This document shows positions 21,267-30,408 of a stretch of DNA of 64,000 bases, piece after piece. The position numbers were made by a program, and so were the translations under genes. The notes beneath the pieces were generated by a model. The model had not been told where the DNA came from. It made no database searches and saw only the letters and a program-made list of their open reading frames with translations. This DNA comes from Rhodoferax sp. TS-BS-61-7 (GTDB taxonomy: Bacteria > Pseudomonadota > Gammaproteobacteria > Burkholderiales > Burkholderiaceae_C). The stretch is taken from contig NZ_PTQY01000001.1 in NCBI RefSeq assembly GCF_002943465.1, positions 744,001 to 808,000 on the forward strand. Reading direction: 5' to 3'. The stretch's first letter is position 1; each line of letters starts with the position of its first letter.

Positions 21267-21283
21267 GATATTTCCGGTATATC
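21267..21283. promoter_or_regulatory. Candidate operator between threonine aldolase and XRE regulator
   Basis: GATAT and ATATC form an inverted repeat with a 7-base spacer (TTCCGGT). It is centred in the 82-base divergent region, 33 bases from one start and 34 from the other. A HTH dimer site for the adjacent regulator is plausible but unproved. Confidence 0.35.
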
Positions 21284-21316
21284 GAACAAAAATCCATTTT
21301 AACGACCAAAACCACC

Positions 21317-21913
21317 ATGGCGCAAGTCCCCTCCTCCAGTCCCCTCATCGACGGCCCACCGGCCGTCGGCTCCAAGCTGCAGGAGATCCGCAAGGCGCAA
21401 CAACTCTCGCTGGACGAACTGTCCAAGCGCGCGGGGGTGTCCAAATCCATGTTGTCCGAGGTGGAGCGCAACCAGGCCAACCCCACGGTAGGCGTGTTGT
21501 GGCGCCTGGCTACCGCACTGGGTATCAACCTGACCGACCTGCTGGCCGGTGGCGTGGCCGACAAGGCCGCCCCCACGGTGGAACTGGTGGCCGCGCACAG
21601 CATCCCGGTCACCACCAGCCCGGACGGCAAGTGCACTCTGCGCATCCTTGGGCCCATTGCGCTGGCCGGCAAGGTGGAGTGGTACGAGCTGGCGGTGGAG
21701 GCCGGTGGTGTGCTGGCGTCCGAACCGCACGAGGCGGGGGCGCGTGAACATTTGTCAGTACTGAGCGGCACGCTTACCGTGCAAGCGGCCGACAGTAGCA
21801 AGGTGCTGAAAGCGGGCGACAGCGCGCGCTACGCGGTGGACGTGCAACACGCCATCCGCAATACCGGCAAGGGTCTGGCCAAGGCACTGCTGGTGGTTGA
21901 ATACCTGCACTGA
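21317..21913 (+). CDS. XRE-family regulator with C-terminal cupin
   Basis: 198 residues. An N-terminal helix-turn-helix of Cro/CI type spans about 18–72 (LQEIRKAQQLSLDELSKRAG, then SKSMLSEVERNQANPT). A cupin domain covers about 110–195. This layout is typical of small local regulators of amino-acid or polyamine genes, where the cupin senses the ligand. The divergent threonine aldolase is the obvious target. The gene ends convergent with the NAD-kinase-like gene, with a repeat copy between. Confidence 0.88.
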   Translation: MAQVPSSSPLIDGPPAVGSKLQEIRKAQQLSLDELSKRAGVSKSMLSEVERNQANPTVGVLWRLATALGINLTDLLAGGVADKAAPTVELVAAHSIPVTTSPDGKCTLRILGPIALAGKVEWYELAVEAGGVLASEPHEAGAREHLSVLSGTLTVQAADSSKVLKAGDSARYAVDVQHAIRNTGKGLAKALLVVEYLH

Positions 21914-21937
21914 ACATGAGCATCCAGTAGACATCAA

Positions 21938-21978
21938 ACGCCCGTGGAATATGCGCAAAAAGCTACTCAATTGATAGC
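21938..21978 (+). repeat. Dispersed ~50 bp repeat, copy 5
   Basis: CGCCCGTGGAATATGCGCAA then AAAGCTACTCAATTGATAGC. The left GGCCTCTAG end is degraded. It sits between two convergent genes. Confidence 0.75.
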
Positions 21979-22025
21979 TCTGCAAGCTGCCTGAAATTAC
22001 GCCGCCACAGCGGTGTACCCAGAAG

Positions 22026-22970
22026 TTAAGAGGCCGCCACCTGCGGAATCACCAGCTCCAGACGCTCATCGGCCACGGAAATAGTGACCTTTTGAGGTCC
22101 CAGGAACTCCATGGAGTCCTGTTCTATACCGTCGGCAAACAGCGTTCCTCCTTCCCCCATTTCCGAAATCACCTCCAAGCGCTCACTTTTGTCCACAGAC
22201 CCGAAATCCAGACTGATGCCGGTACTGACAGAAGGAAATGGTTCGCGCACAAACCAAGCCAGTTGGTCATCGGAGGGCGCGGGCAGCGAATGGTCCATGT
22301 TCCGCTGCATGGTGATGGAGCGTGCCCATCCGGTCGCTCCCGTACCCGTGGCACAAATAAGCCCAGAAGAACTTTGCCGCTCTCGCCGGTCACCTGCCAG
22401 TAATACATACCGTGCGGACTGGTGGCTGCGGTGTCCCATAAAAATCTCATTCAAAGCCAAAAGACGCAGGCCATCGTCACGACGCGCCTCCGCCATGGTG
22501 CGAGACTGGATTTCGAACGCGCGCGCAGAACCGCCGGGATTGCCTGCAGCCCAGGCGATTGCCTGGCGGGTCTGCTCCACACGCAACCGACACAGCACAC
22601 CGTCATAGGTTTCCGGGTCAGGATTCACCCCTAAAACTCGCTGACCTTGCAAGTATTTGGCGACATTAGCCACCAAACCATCCTGACCGACCACCACCAC
22701 CACGTCATCGGGAGCAAACAAGAATTGCGGCAAGTCTGAGCGCTCAATGTGCGAACGTCGTTGGTCGGGAGGTAATTTCCCCGTCACCTCTGCCAGAGCG
22801 TGCATCTGTTTTTGGTGCGCATCCTCCAATAGCCCCACCGTCTGCCCGCGTTGGCGCAGGACAAACTCTACTTGCCCTCGCGTGCCATAGCGCTCCACCA
22901 TGGATTCCAGCATAGTCGGGCGCGTGACCAGCACAACGCGCGGCAGACTGGTAGACACACCCAAACTCAA
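22026..22970 (-). CDS. NAD-kinase-like protein, paired with SPFH protein
   Basis: About 314 residues. It resembles the NAD kinase/diacylglycerol kinase fold. VVVVGQDGLVANVA takes the place of the nucleotide-binding GGDG motif, LGVNPDP follows, GLICATGTGATGW stands where NAD kinases have a T-P-T-G-S-T loop, and FADGIEQD resembles the C-terminal segment. The first motif has Gln instead of the second Gly. Substrate is therefore unknown. The start is uncertain; a TTG overlapping the SPFH stop as TTGA is used here and implies coupling. Base composition looks lower in GC than the flanks. It differs from the housekeeping NAD kinase, which should be elsewhere. Confidence 0.72.
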   Translation of the reverse strand: MSLGVSTSLPRVVLVTRPTMLESMVERYGTRGQVEFVLRQRGQTVGLLEDAHQKQMHALAEVTGKLPPDQRRSHIERSDLPQFLFAPDDVVVVVGQDGLVANVAKYLQGQRVLGVNPDPETYDGVLCRLRVEQTRQAIAWAAGNPGGSARAFEIQSRTMAEARRDDGLRLLALNEIFMGHRSHQSARYVLLAGDRRERQSSSGLICATGTGATGWARSITMQRNMDHSLPAPSDDQLAWFVREPFPSVSTGISLDFGSVDKSERLEVISEMGEGGTLFADGIEQDSMEFLGPQKVTISVADERLELVIPQVAAS

Positions 22971-24118
22971 GCAGCGTCCGTTTCTTTAACCCCACCAGCC
23001 GGTCTGGGCAAGGCACCCACCGCCTTGCTCTTGAGCAATTTGCCAAGCCAGTCGCCCACCAGGTCTGGCGTCAAATGCACGTCGCCAATTTTGGTAATTT
23101 TTTCGCTCAGGGATTTAAAGCCCAGCGCAGCCACGACTTCGGGACTGACATCCTTCCAAGCCGCTAGCCCACGGATCTCGGCCTCTGTTTCTGCATCCAG
23201 CATCGCCCTGCGAGACGCGGCATTGGCGTGCCCAACCAACTGGGTACTGGTCGCTTCAGCATCTGCCATGGCTTTGCGAGCAGCCGCTTCGGCTTCCGTC
23301 TTAAGTTTTAGATCGTTGACACCACTTTCGGTTACCAATTTCTGGCGTGTCAGTTCTGCATCCAGACGGGCGCGCTCCGCTGCAGAGGCACTTTCCACTT
23401 CTCGCAGAGTATTGCTACCTTGCTGGCGAATCAGTTCATCCTGACGACGGGCCAATTCAATTTCCGTCGACAGCTCATTCTGTTTGATTGCGCGCTCCTT
23501 TTCTACAGCCAAAGCGCGGCGTTCAAAGACTGCCTCGTCTGCTTTTTGTTGAATCGCTTCCCGTGTTGGTGTTTCCAGCGCTTTGCGCACCTCGGGAGTT
23601 GCTGTCACTTGGTCAACCTGCACACTGACCAACCTCAAGCCCATGGCCGCCAGCTCAGCATCCTCACCCAGTGAGTCCCCCAACGCGTGCCCCAATGCAA
23701 CGGGGCCAGTCCGAATGGCATCTGCCACTGGAACAGTTGCCAAGTACGAGCGGACCGCTGGCCGCGCCCGCTGGTTCCAGAGCCGGGATGCCTTTTCAAG
23801 AGGGTCCTCCACCCATTGTCCCGTCGCTAGCGACAGGCTGAAGTTGATGCGGCTGGCCGCGAGGCGCGGATCTTGAAACCGGTACACCACCGTGCACTGA
23901 ACAGACACCTCCTGAAAGTCGGCGCTGCGCTCCGCCAGAATGAAAGTGGCACTGCAGTCTTCCACTGGCACCTGCGCCACAGATGCAGACAGCGGCCGAA
24001 ACCAATATGCGGCACCCTGCCCCTCACGGGTAATCTGACCCGCCGAATAGTGCAGGATGTACTGGTTGGGCTCGCCACGCAGATGGGCAAACACTGGGTA
24101 CCGGGTAATTTGAGCCAA
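22967..24118 (-). CDS. SPFH/band-7 domain protein
   Basis: 383 residues. An SPFH (stomatin/prohibitin/flotillin) domain covers about 20–200. A long Ala/Glu-rich coiled coil follows (about 195–330), typical of flotillin-like proteins. No N-terminal membrane anchor is visible, so membrane contact must be peripheral. The TTG start is supported by AAGGGAG seven bases upstream, a strong ribosome binding site. SPFH proteins organise membrane microdomains and often appear in stress-response gene groups. It is first in a two-gene operon with the NAD-kinase-like gene. Confidence 0.85.
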   Translation of the reverse strand: MAQITRYPVFAHLRGEPNQYILHYSAGQITREGQGAAYWFRPLSASVAQVPVEDCSATFILAERSADFQEVSVQCTVVYRFQDPRLAASRINFSLSLATGQWVEDPLEKASRLWNQRARPAVRSYLATVPVADAIRTGPVALGHALGDSLGEDAELAAMGLRLVSVQVDQVTATPEVRKALETPTREAIQQKADEAVFERRALAVEKERAIKQNELSTEIELARRQDELIRQQGSNTLREVESASAAERARLDAELTRQKLVTESGVNDLKLKTEAEAAARKAMADAEATSTQLVGHANAASRRAMLDAETEAEIRGLAAWKDVSPEVVAALGFKSLSEKITKIGDVHLTPDLVGDWLGKLLKSKAVGALPRPAGGVKETDAA

Positions 24119-24314
24119 CGGAATACTCCCTTAGAAATGTGTTGAATGCTTAAGCAGTTGATAAATGCTTTTTTGTACCAATACCATTCTGCCGGATACC
24201 GGGCAGCGGCCCGACGTGGGACAGGGAAAATCGATATCCATCTGAATCACAGCTAACTCACCAGTTGCCACACGGCTTGCGGCGTCAGCCACCTGCGGAA
24301 AATACTGCGAAAAT

Positions 24315-24363
24315 GGCCTCTAGCCCCCGCAAAATATGCGCGAGCAGCTATTAAAACAGTAGC
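24315..24363 (+). repeat. Dispersed ~50 bp repeat, copy 6
   Basis: The best-preserved forward copy: GGCCTCTAGCCCCCGC, AAAATATGCGCGAGCAGCTA, TTAAAACAGTAGC. It directly abuts the stop codon of the GGDEF–EAL gene and could act on that mRNA's 3' end. Confidence 0.88.
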
Positions 24364-27300
24364 TAACCGGCCTGCGCCGCCGCTTCGTGGGCTCTGACTG
24401 TCCACTCCACCGGGGGCTTCCACGTGGCGCACCAGGCCAGCACCTGGTCGGCCGGCATGGGGCGCGCAATCTCATAGCCCTGCCCTAGGTGACAGCCCAG
24501 TTCAATCAGGCGCTGGCCGTGGGCCACACTCTCCACGCCCTCGGCAATCACCTCACGGTGGAAGGCCGCGGCCAGGCCTATCACGCCGTTGACGATGGAC
24601 AGGTCGTTCTGGTCGTCCAGCATGTCACGCACAAAACTGCGGTCGATCTTGAGCACTTCCACCGGCAAATGGCGCAGGTAGGTGAGCGAGGAGTAACCGG
24701 TGCCAAAGTCGTCAATCGCAAAACGCACACCCAGGCGGTGGCAATCTTGCAAGGTGGTGGTAATTGAGTTCAGGTCGCTCAGCGCGCTGGTCTCCAGCAC
24801 CTCCAGCTCCACATGGCTGGCGTCCACCTCAGGGTGTTTGGCCAAAAGCCCGGCCAGGTGTTGGGCAAAGTCCGGGTGCTGCAGTTGCCGCGCCGCAATG
24901 TTGATGCTCACCGGCAGCGTCCGGCCTTGCGCGTTCCACACGCCCATTTGCCGCAACGCGTCATTCACCACCCAGGCACCCAGGGCTTCGCTCAGCGGGT
25001 GTTTTTCGATGGAAGGCAGAAACGCATCGGGCGACAGCAGCCCTTTTTGGGGATGCTGCCAGCGGATCAGCGCCTCCACCCCGACGATGGCGCCGGTACG
25101 CATATTCACCTTGGGCTGGTAGTGCAACACAAACTCGCGCTGGGCAATGCCCAGTGCAATCAGCTCCTGCAGCAGGCTGCGGCTCTTCACCTCGGCGTCC
25201 TGGGCGGAGTCAAACATGTGAAAGCGGTTTTTGCCGCCTTGTTTGGCCTCGTACATGGCCTGGTCGGCGTGGCGCATCAGCTGCTCGGCCTCGGCGTTGT
25301 CCTGCGGGTACATGGTGACGCCGATGCTGGCGGTCACCTTCAGATCGCGCCCCTCAATATGCACCGGCTCCGAGCAGGCCAGCAACACACGTGTGACCAT
25401 CTGGATGCAATCCTGGATGTTTTCCACATTGGTCAGCACTGCCACAAACTCATCGCCGCCCATGCGGGCCAGGGTGTCCACATCGCGCAGCGCAGCCTGC
25501 ATGCGCTGCGACACGGCCACCAGCAAGGCGTCGCCCGCCTCGTGACCAAACTGGTCGTTCACCGCCTTGAAGCCGTCCAGGTCCAGGTAGAGCACGGCCA
25601 GGCTCCGGCCATGGCGCTGGCACATGGTCATGGCCTGGTGCAGGCGGTCTGACAGCAGCAGGCGGTTGGGCAAATCGGTCAGCGCATCAAAGTGGGCGCC
25701 GTGCTCCAGCTCTTCCTGTTGCAGCTTGAGCACGGTCACATCGGAGAACAGCGCCACGTAATTGCGCACCTTGCCCGAGCTGCCCCGCACCTTGCTCACC
25801 GTGAGCCAAGCCGAGTAGGCCTCGCCATCTTTGCGGCGGCTCCACATCTCGCCCTTCCACTCGCCCTGCCGCAGCAGCGCGCGGCGCAAGTTCTGGAACA
25901 CCTCCGGCCCCTGCCGGCTGGAGCGGAACATACCGGGGTCGTTGCCCAAAACATCTTCGCGGCTGTAGCCCGTGATGCGGGTGAACGCCTCATTCACTTC
26001 CACAATCAGGCCGGCCCGGTCGGTGATCATGATGCCCTCACCCGTGTTGTTGAACACGCTGGCGGTGAGCCGCAATTGCCGGGTGGCCATCTTCTGGGCG
26101 GTGATGTCGCGGGCAATTTTGGAGGCCCCAATCAGGTGACCAAAGCTGTTGCGAATCGGCGAGATGGTGACGGAGACATTGATCTCGCGCCCGTCTTTGC
26201 AAACACGCACCGTCTCGAAGTGCTCTACCCCTTCGCCGCGCCGAATTTTCTCCAGAATGACGGCCTCTTCCCCCAACCGCTCCGCAGGCAACAACCGCAG
26301 AATGGGCTGGCCAATCATCTCGGCGGCCGCGTAGCCAAACATGCGTTCGGCTCCCGGGTTCCAACTGGTAATGACACCGTCCAGCGACTTGCCGACGATG
26401 GCCTCGTCGGTGGAATGGATGATGGCCTCAGAACGGCGCGAGAGCGTCAGGGCGCGCATCAGCGCGGAGCTCATGGCCAGGCTGACGATGGACAGCAATA
26501 CGGCCAAGGCGGCGAAGATGGTGGTGTGCCGCCGCCAGGGTGCCAGCAGGTCCTCTTTGCTGGCGCTGACGTACACCACCAGCGGGTAGTCGTCGACCCG
26601 CGAAAACGTCACCAGCCGGGGCCGGTTGTCAAACAGGCTGACCGCCGATTCATACACCCCCTTGGCCATCACGCTCATGTAATTGCCCCAGGCCTGGCCT
26701 TTGGCAATCGACTGGCCAATCGTCTTGGGGTCCATGGGGCTACGAAACAACACCGTGCCATCAGTGCGCACCATGCCAATCGTGCCCGCCGGTTTGATGC
26801 GCTCGGCGTCAAACACACTGTCAATACGCTCCAGCTCAATGATCACCAGCACCAGCGCAACATCACCACCAGCGCGCTCCACCGGGGCCGAGATGGGGAT
26901 CACCCACTTTTTGTTGACGCGCCCCAAAAGGGGCTGCCCGATGAACAGGCCACGGGTTTTCGGATCGCGCTGGGCCAGAAAATAATCGCGGTCCGCCACG
27001 TTGACGTTTTGCCCCTGCCCCTGGTCAGGCACAAAACGGACTTCCCCCGTTTTCGTGACCAAGCGCACATCGAGCAATCCGTTCGAGGCTTTGCGCAGCT
27101 TGTTGACCTGGGCAATGAAATCGGGGCTTTTGGAGGGGTCCTGGTTGGGGTGGTCGGCCATCCAGTGGCTGGTGACGATGAGCAGCGACTCCGCCTGCTT
27201 GAACAGGCTGTGGGTCTGCGCCTGCACAGCGGCGGTGAGCTGCTGCAGAACCCGGGTGTTGGAGCTCATGGTGTTGGTGTACTCCCACCAGGACCAGAAC

Positions 27301-27407
27301 CCGACAAAACCCCAAATGCAAATCAGCAGCCCGCCCAGAAGCCCAATGACCTCACGGTGGTTGTGTGCGCCCAAACGCTGAATCAATCGTTGCCAGATCG
27401 GTTTCAC
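24363..27407 (-). CDS. Membrane GGDEF–EAL protein with Cache and PAS domains
   Basis: 1014 residues. Order: membrane helix (about 23–43), periplasmic double-Cache sensor (about 60–295), second helix (about 300–320), two PAS/PAC domains (about 335–570), GGDEF domain with intact RMGGDEF near 647, and EAL domain with an intact EAL near 777. Both cyclase and phosphodiesterase motifs are present, so it may make, degrade or switch cyclic di-GMP in response to a small periplasmic ligand and PAS signals. The start is a GTG. It stands alone, and its stop abuts a repeat copy. Confidence 0.93.
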   Translation of the reverse strand: MKPIWQRLIQRLGAHNHREVIGLLGGLLICIWGFVGFWSWWEYTNTMSSNTRVLQQLTAAVQAQTHSLFKQAESLLIVTSHWMADHPNQDPSKSPDFIAQVNKLRKASNGLLDVRLVTKTGEVRFVPDQGQGQNVNVADRDYFLAQRDPKTRGLFIGQPLLGRVNKKWVIPISAPVERAGGDVALVLVIIELERIDSVFDAERIKPAGTIGMVRTDGTVLFRSPMDPKTIGQSIAKGQAWGNYMSVMAKGVYESAVSLFDNRPRLVTFSRVDDYPLVVYVSASKEDLLAPWRRHTTIFAALAVLLSIVSLAMSSALMRALTLSRRSEAIIHSTDEAIVGKSLDGVITSWNPGAERMFGYAAAEMIGQPILRLLPAERLGEEAVILEKIRRGEGVEHFETVRVCKDGREINVSVTISPIRNSFGHLIGASKIARDITAQKMATRQLRLTASVFNNTGEGIMITDRAGLIVEVNEAFTRITGYSREDVLGNDPGMFRSSRQGPEVFQNLRRALLRQGEWKGEMWSRRKDGEAYSAWLTVSKVRGSSGKVRNYVALFSDVTVLKLQQEELEHGAHFDALTDLPNRLLLSDRLHQAMTMCQRHGRSLAVLYLDLDGFKAVNDQFGHEAGDALLVAVSQRMQAALRDVDTLARMGGDEFVAVLTNVENIQDCIQMVTRVLLACSEPVHIEGRDLKVTASIGVTMYPQDNAEAEQLMRHADQAMYEAKQGGKNRFHMFDSAQDAEVKSRSLLQELIALGIAQREFVLHYQPKVNMRTGAIVGVEALIRWQHPQKGLLSPDAFLPSIEKHPLSEALGAWVVNDALRQMGVWNAQGRTLPVSINIAARQLQHPDFAQHLAGLLAKHPEVDASHVELEVLETSALSDLNSITTTLQDCHRLGVRFAIDDFGTGYSSLTYLRHLPVEVLKIDRSFVRDMLDDQNDLSIVNGVIGLAAAFHREVIAEGVESVAHGQRLIELGCHLGQGYEIARPMPADQVLAWCATWKPPVEWTVRAHEAAAQAG

Positions 27408-27545
27408 AAGGCTTTTCCCGCAGGGGGTTGAGAGGCCAATTGGTCCGTTTGGCAGTGTGTGCTGCCGTCACGTCCATTCTGCGGGGGTGTCCCCCCACAT
27501 GCCTATCCCCCAAACGGGTGAATTTGCGCCCCTTTACCAAACTTG

Positions 27546-28436
27546 TTACCAGGGCACGGTGGCAAAACGTGCCACCAAAAAGTCCAGCAAGGCCCGCACC
27601 GCAGGCGACAAATGCTTGCGCGAGGGATAGAGCGCATAGATCGCCATGTCGGGCAACGCCCAGTCCGGCAGCACCACCTGCAGGCGGCCATCGGCCAGGT
27701 GCGGGCTGGCCAGGTAGGTGGGTTGCAGGGCCACACCACCACCGGCCAGGGCCGCACACATGAGCGCCGTGGCTTCATTGGCGCTGAAGTGGCTGCCCAC
27801 GCGCACCTCTGCATGCTCGTCGCCCCGCTGCAGCTTCCACACACTTTTGCCAAAGTTGGCATAAGTCAGGCAGCGGTGCGTGGCCAGGTCGGCCGGCAGC
27901 TGCGGCGTGCCGTGCTGCGCCAGATACGCGGGCGACGCCACCAACACCGAGGTGCAGGGCGCCAGCATGCGGCCGATGAGCGCCGGGTCCGGCTCCGCGC
28001 TGATGCGGATGGCGAGGTCAATACGCGCCTCCACCAGGTTGAGCGCGCCTTCGCTGGCGTTGAGGTCGATCTTGAGCTGCGGGTGCTGCGCCAAAAATTC
28101 TGCCACCGCCGCCGCCAGCTGGGCGTAGGCAAACGACATGCTGCAGGTGATGCGCAGCTGGCCGCGCAGCGCACTGCCGTGGTGGCTGGTTTCTTCTTCC
28201 ACGTTTTCCACCAGCGCCAGCATCTGCTGGCTGCGGCGCAGGCAGCTTTCGCCTGCATCGGTCAGCGTCACGCTGCGTGTGGTGCGCTGCAGAAGGCGCG
28301 CGCCCAGCCACTGCTCCAGCGCGCCCACATAACGCGTCACCATGGCGCGGGACATGTCCAGCTTGTCGGCCGTGGCGCTAAAGCTGCCGCTCTGGGCCAC
28401 GTCCACAAACACCTGCATGGCGGTCAGTCGGTCCAT
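27546..28436 (-). CDS. LysR-family transcriptional regulator
   Basis: 296 residues. The winged helix-turn-helix is at 1–60 (MDRLTAMQVFVDVAQSGSFS, then ATADKLDMSRAMVTRYV), followed by a LysR substrate-binding domain. It is divergent from the secreted MBL-fold gene across about 130 bases, so that gene and the two after it are its probable targets. The effector is unknown. Upstream of the GGDEF–EAL gene there are about 140 bases with only a GC-rich hairpin. Confidence 0.92.
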   Translation of the reverse strand: MDRLTAMQVFVDVAQSGSFSATADKLDMSRAMVTRYVGALEQWLGARLLQRTTRSVTLTDAGESCLRRSQQMLALVENVEEETSHHGSALRGQLRITCSMSFAYAQLAAAVAEFLAQHPQLKIDLNASEGALNLVEARIDLAIRISAEPDPALIGRMLAPCTSVLVASPAYLAQHGTPQLPADLATHRCLTYANFGKSVWKLQRGDEHAEVRVGSHFSANEATALMCAALAGGGVALQPTYLASPHLADGRLQVVLPDWALPDMAIYALYPSRKHLSPAVRALLDFLVARFATVPW

Positions 28437-28565
28437 GATTTGCGCACTTTATGAAACAGTAATGCGCAAATTATCGGGTTTATCTGCGCGATTATTGAAA
28501 CTAAAGTTCACTCCAACGCTGACGGGATGTTCTCACAGCGTCCCATCCACCTTCAGGAGCTCTCC

Positions 28566-29432
28566 ATGATCCGCACCACCGTTATTGCCGCCTCTCTGGC
28601 CATCGCTTTTACCTCTGCCCACGCCCAGCAGCCGCTCACCGTCAAGATTTACAACGCCGACGGCAACAGCTTCAACGTCAACTCCACCCTGGTCTATGGC
28701 CAGAAAGACGCCATCGTCATCGACGCCGGCTTCACCCGCGCCGACGCGCTGCGCATTGCCGCCAACGTGCTGGACAGCGGCAAGCAGCTCACCACCATCT
28801 ACGTGAGCCAGGCCGATCCGGACTACTACTTTGGCGTGGAAGCGCTGAAAGAAATCTTCCCCCAGGCCGATGTGGTGAGCACACCCGCCGTGTTGGCGAA
28901 GCTGTCGCCCAAGCTGGCTGGCAAGGTCGCGTTCTGGGGCCCCAAGATGGGCGCCAATGCACCGCGCAAACCCGTGGTGCCACGCGCACTGGAAGGCACC
29001 ACGCTGACGCTGGAAGGCCAGACCATCGAGATCCGCGGCACGCAGGGTCTGCTGGCCCACCGCCCCTATGCCTGGATTCCGTCCATCAAGACTATCGTGG
29101 GCAACATCGGCGTGTTCGGCAACATGCATGTCTGGACCGCCGACACGCAGACCGCCGCCGAGCGCGCCGCCTGGGTGGCCCAGCTGGACGAGATGGCCGC
29201 GCTGAAGCCCACGCTGGTAATCCCCGGCCACATGAAGGCCGGCACCCAGGTGGACGCCAGTGCCATCAGCTTCACCAAGGACTACCTGCAGACCTTTGAG
29301 AAGAACCTGGCCGTGAATAAAACCAGCGCCACGCTGATCCCGGCGATGAAACAGGCCTACCCGGCCTTGACGGACGGTGCCCTGTCGCTGGACATTGGCG
29401 CCAAGGTCAACACTGGCGAGATGAAGTGGTAA
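28566..29432 (+). CDS. Secreted MBL-fold hydrolase-like protein
   Basis: 288 residues with a signal peptide (cleavage near AHAQ, residue 20). The fold is recognisable from DAIVIDAGFTRADAL and LVIPGHMKAGT. The central metal motif H-x-H-x-D-H is not intact: the equivalent stretch is YVSQADPDYYFG, so both His are replaced while two Asp remain. It may bind one metal, none, or have a changed function. The ATG has CAGGAG seven bases upstream. It is likely controlled by the divergent LysR. Confidence 0.83.
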   Translation: MIRTTVIAASLAIAFTSAHAQQPLTVKIYNADGNSFNVNSTLVYGQKDAIVIDAGFTRADALRIAANVLDSGKQLTTIYVSQADPDYYFGVEALKEIFPQADVVSTPAVLAKLSPKLAGKVAFWGPKMGANAPRKPVVPRALEGTTLTLEGQTIEIRGTQGLLAHRPYAWIPSIKTIVGNIGVFGNMHVWTADTQTAAERAAWVAQLDEMAALKPTLVIPGHMKAGTQVDASAISFTKDYLQTFEKNLAVNKTSATLIPAMKQAYPALTDGALSLDIGAKVNTGEMKW

Positions 29433-29485
29433 ACCCCGTCACCAGCCCGTAACGCAGGCACACTGCTTGCACCCAGGAGCCCACC

Positions 29486-29734
29486 ATGACCATTCTTCAC
29501 CAAGTGTTGCAAGACCTGCGCGCCGGGCGCTGGAACGCTGCGCACGACCTGGTGCAAAAAGATGGCTCCATGTTGGGCGCCTGGTTGCACGGCATCTTGC
29601 ACCTGCAGGAAGGCGATCTGGAAGACGCAGAGAACTGGTACGACCGCGCCAACCGCCACTTCCGCAGCCGTGGCACGCTGGAAGAAGAACTGGCGCTGTT
29701 TGAAACAGCACTTGCACAACACCCCACACCCTGA
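29486..29734 (+). CDS. Small conserved-looking protein, 82 residues
   Basis: A short gene with a good ribosome binding site (AGGAG, 29,476–29,480) just before its ATG. The protein is helical with TPR-like spacing: LRAGRWNAAHDLV, then GDLEDAENWYDRANRHF. No family is recognised. It lies between the MBL-fold gene (53 bases) and the DsbA-like gene (19 bases) on the same strand, so it is probably in one operon with them. Confidence 0.7.
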   Translation: MTILHQVLQDLRAGRWNAAHDLVQKDGSMLGAWLHGILHLQEGDLEDAENWYDRANRHFRSRGTLEEELALFETALAQHPTP

Positions 29735-29753
29735 CCCCGAAAAGCACACATCC

Positions 29754-30389
29754 ATGTCAACCCAAGTCACCTATTTGTTCGACCCCCTGTGCGGCTGGTG
29801 TTACGGCGCCGCCCCTGCCATCCAGCAGCTGGCGCAAGACGCATCGGTCTCGCTGGCGCTGGCGCCCACCGGCATGTTTTCTGGCGGCGGGCGCACCATG
29901 GATGCGGCGTTTGCCGACTACGCCTGGTCCAACGACCAGCGCATTGCCAAGCTCACCGGCCAGCGATTCACCGAGGCCTACCGCGCCAACGTGCTGGGCA
30001 AGCTGGGCAGCCGCTTTGACTCCACCACCAGCACGCTGGCGCTCTGCGCCGTGGCGCTGACGGAGCCGGCCCGCGAGCTGGAAGCGCTGAAGGTGCTGCA
30101 AGAGGCGCGTTATGTGCAGGGCCTGGACACGGCCGATGCGGAGGTGGTGGCGCAGCTGCTGCGCACGCAGGGCCTGGCCGCGGCGGCCGAACGCCTGCTG
30201 AACCCCGATGCCGACTTGCACGAAGCCCACGCTGCACGCGTATCAGCTGCGCAGCGTCTGATGCGCCAGCACCGCGCGCAAGGCGTGCCGGCACTGGTGG
30301 TGCACAGCGCCGCGGGCGACCGGCTGCTGCAGGGCAATGCCTTGTACGGCAGTGTGGAGAATTTGCGGGCGGCACTGGCCCAGGCTTAG
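29754..30389 (+). CDS. DsbA-family thioredoxin-fold oxidoreductase
   Basis: 211 residues. The CxxC motif is CGWC near residues 13–16 (YLFDPLCGWCYGAAP), followed by the helical insertion typical of FrnE/DsbA-like cytoplasmic proteins. The cis-Pro loop is GVPALVV near 183. No signal peptide is seen. It probably handles thiol redox or isomerisation of a small substrate in the cytoplasm. The frame extends upstream through the preceding small gene, but ATG 29,754 gives the family N-terminus. It ends convergent with tag. Confidence 0.87.
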   Translation: MSTQVTYLFDPLCGWCYGAAPAIQQLAQDASVSLALAPTGMFSGGGRTMDAAFADYAWSNDQRIAKLTGQRFTEAYRANVLGKLGSRFDSTTSTLALCAVALTEPARELEALKVLQEARYVQGLDTADAEVVAQLLRTQGLAAAAERLLNPDADLHEAHAARVSAAQRLMRQHRAQGVPALVVHSAAGDRLLQGNALYGSVENLRAALAQA

Positions 30390-30408
30390 GGCCACACCGC
30401 CTGCCGCG

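Noticed and set aside
27470..27505. A GC-rich hairpin (GGGGG-TGT-CCCCC) between the LysR and GGDEF–EAL genes, considered as a terminator.
   Set aside because: The stem is only 5 bp and has no T-run in either direction.
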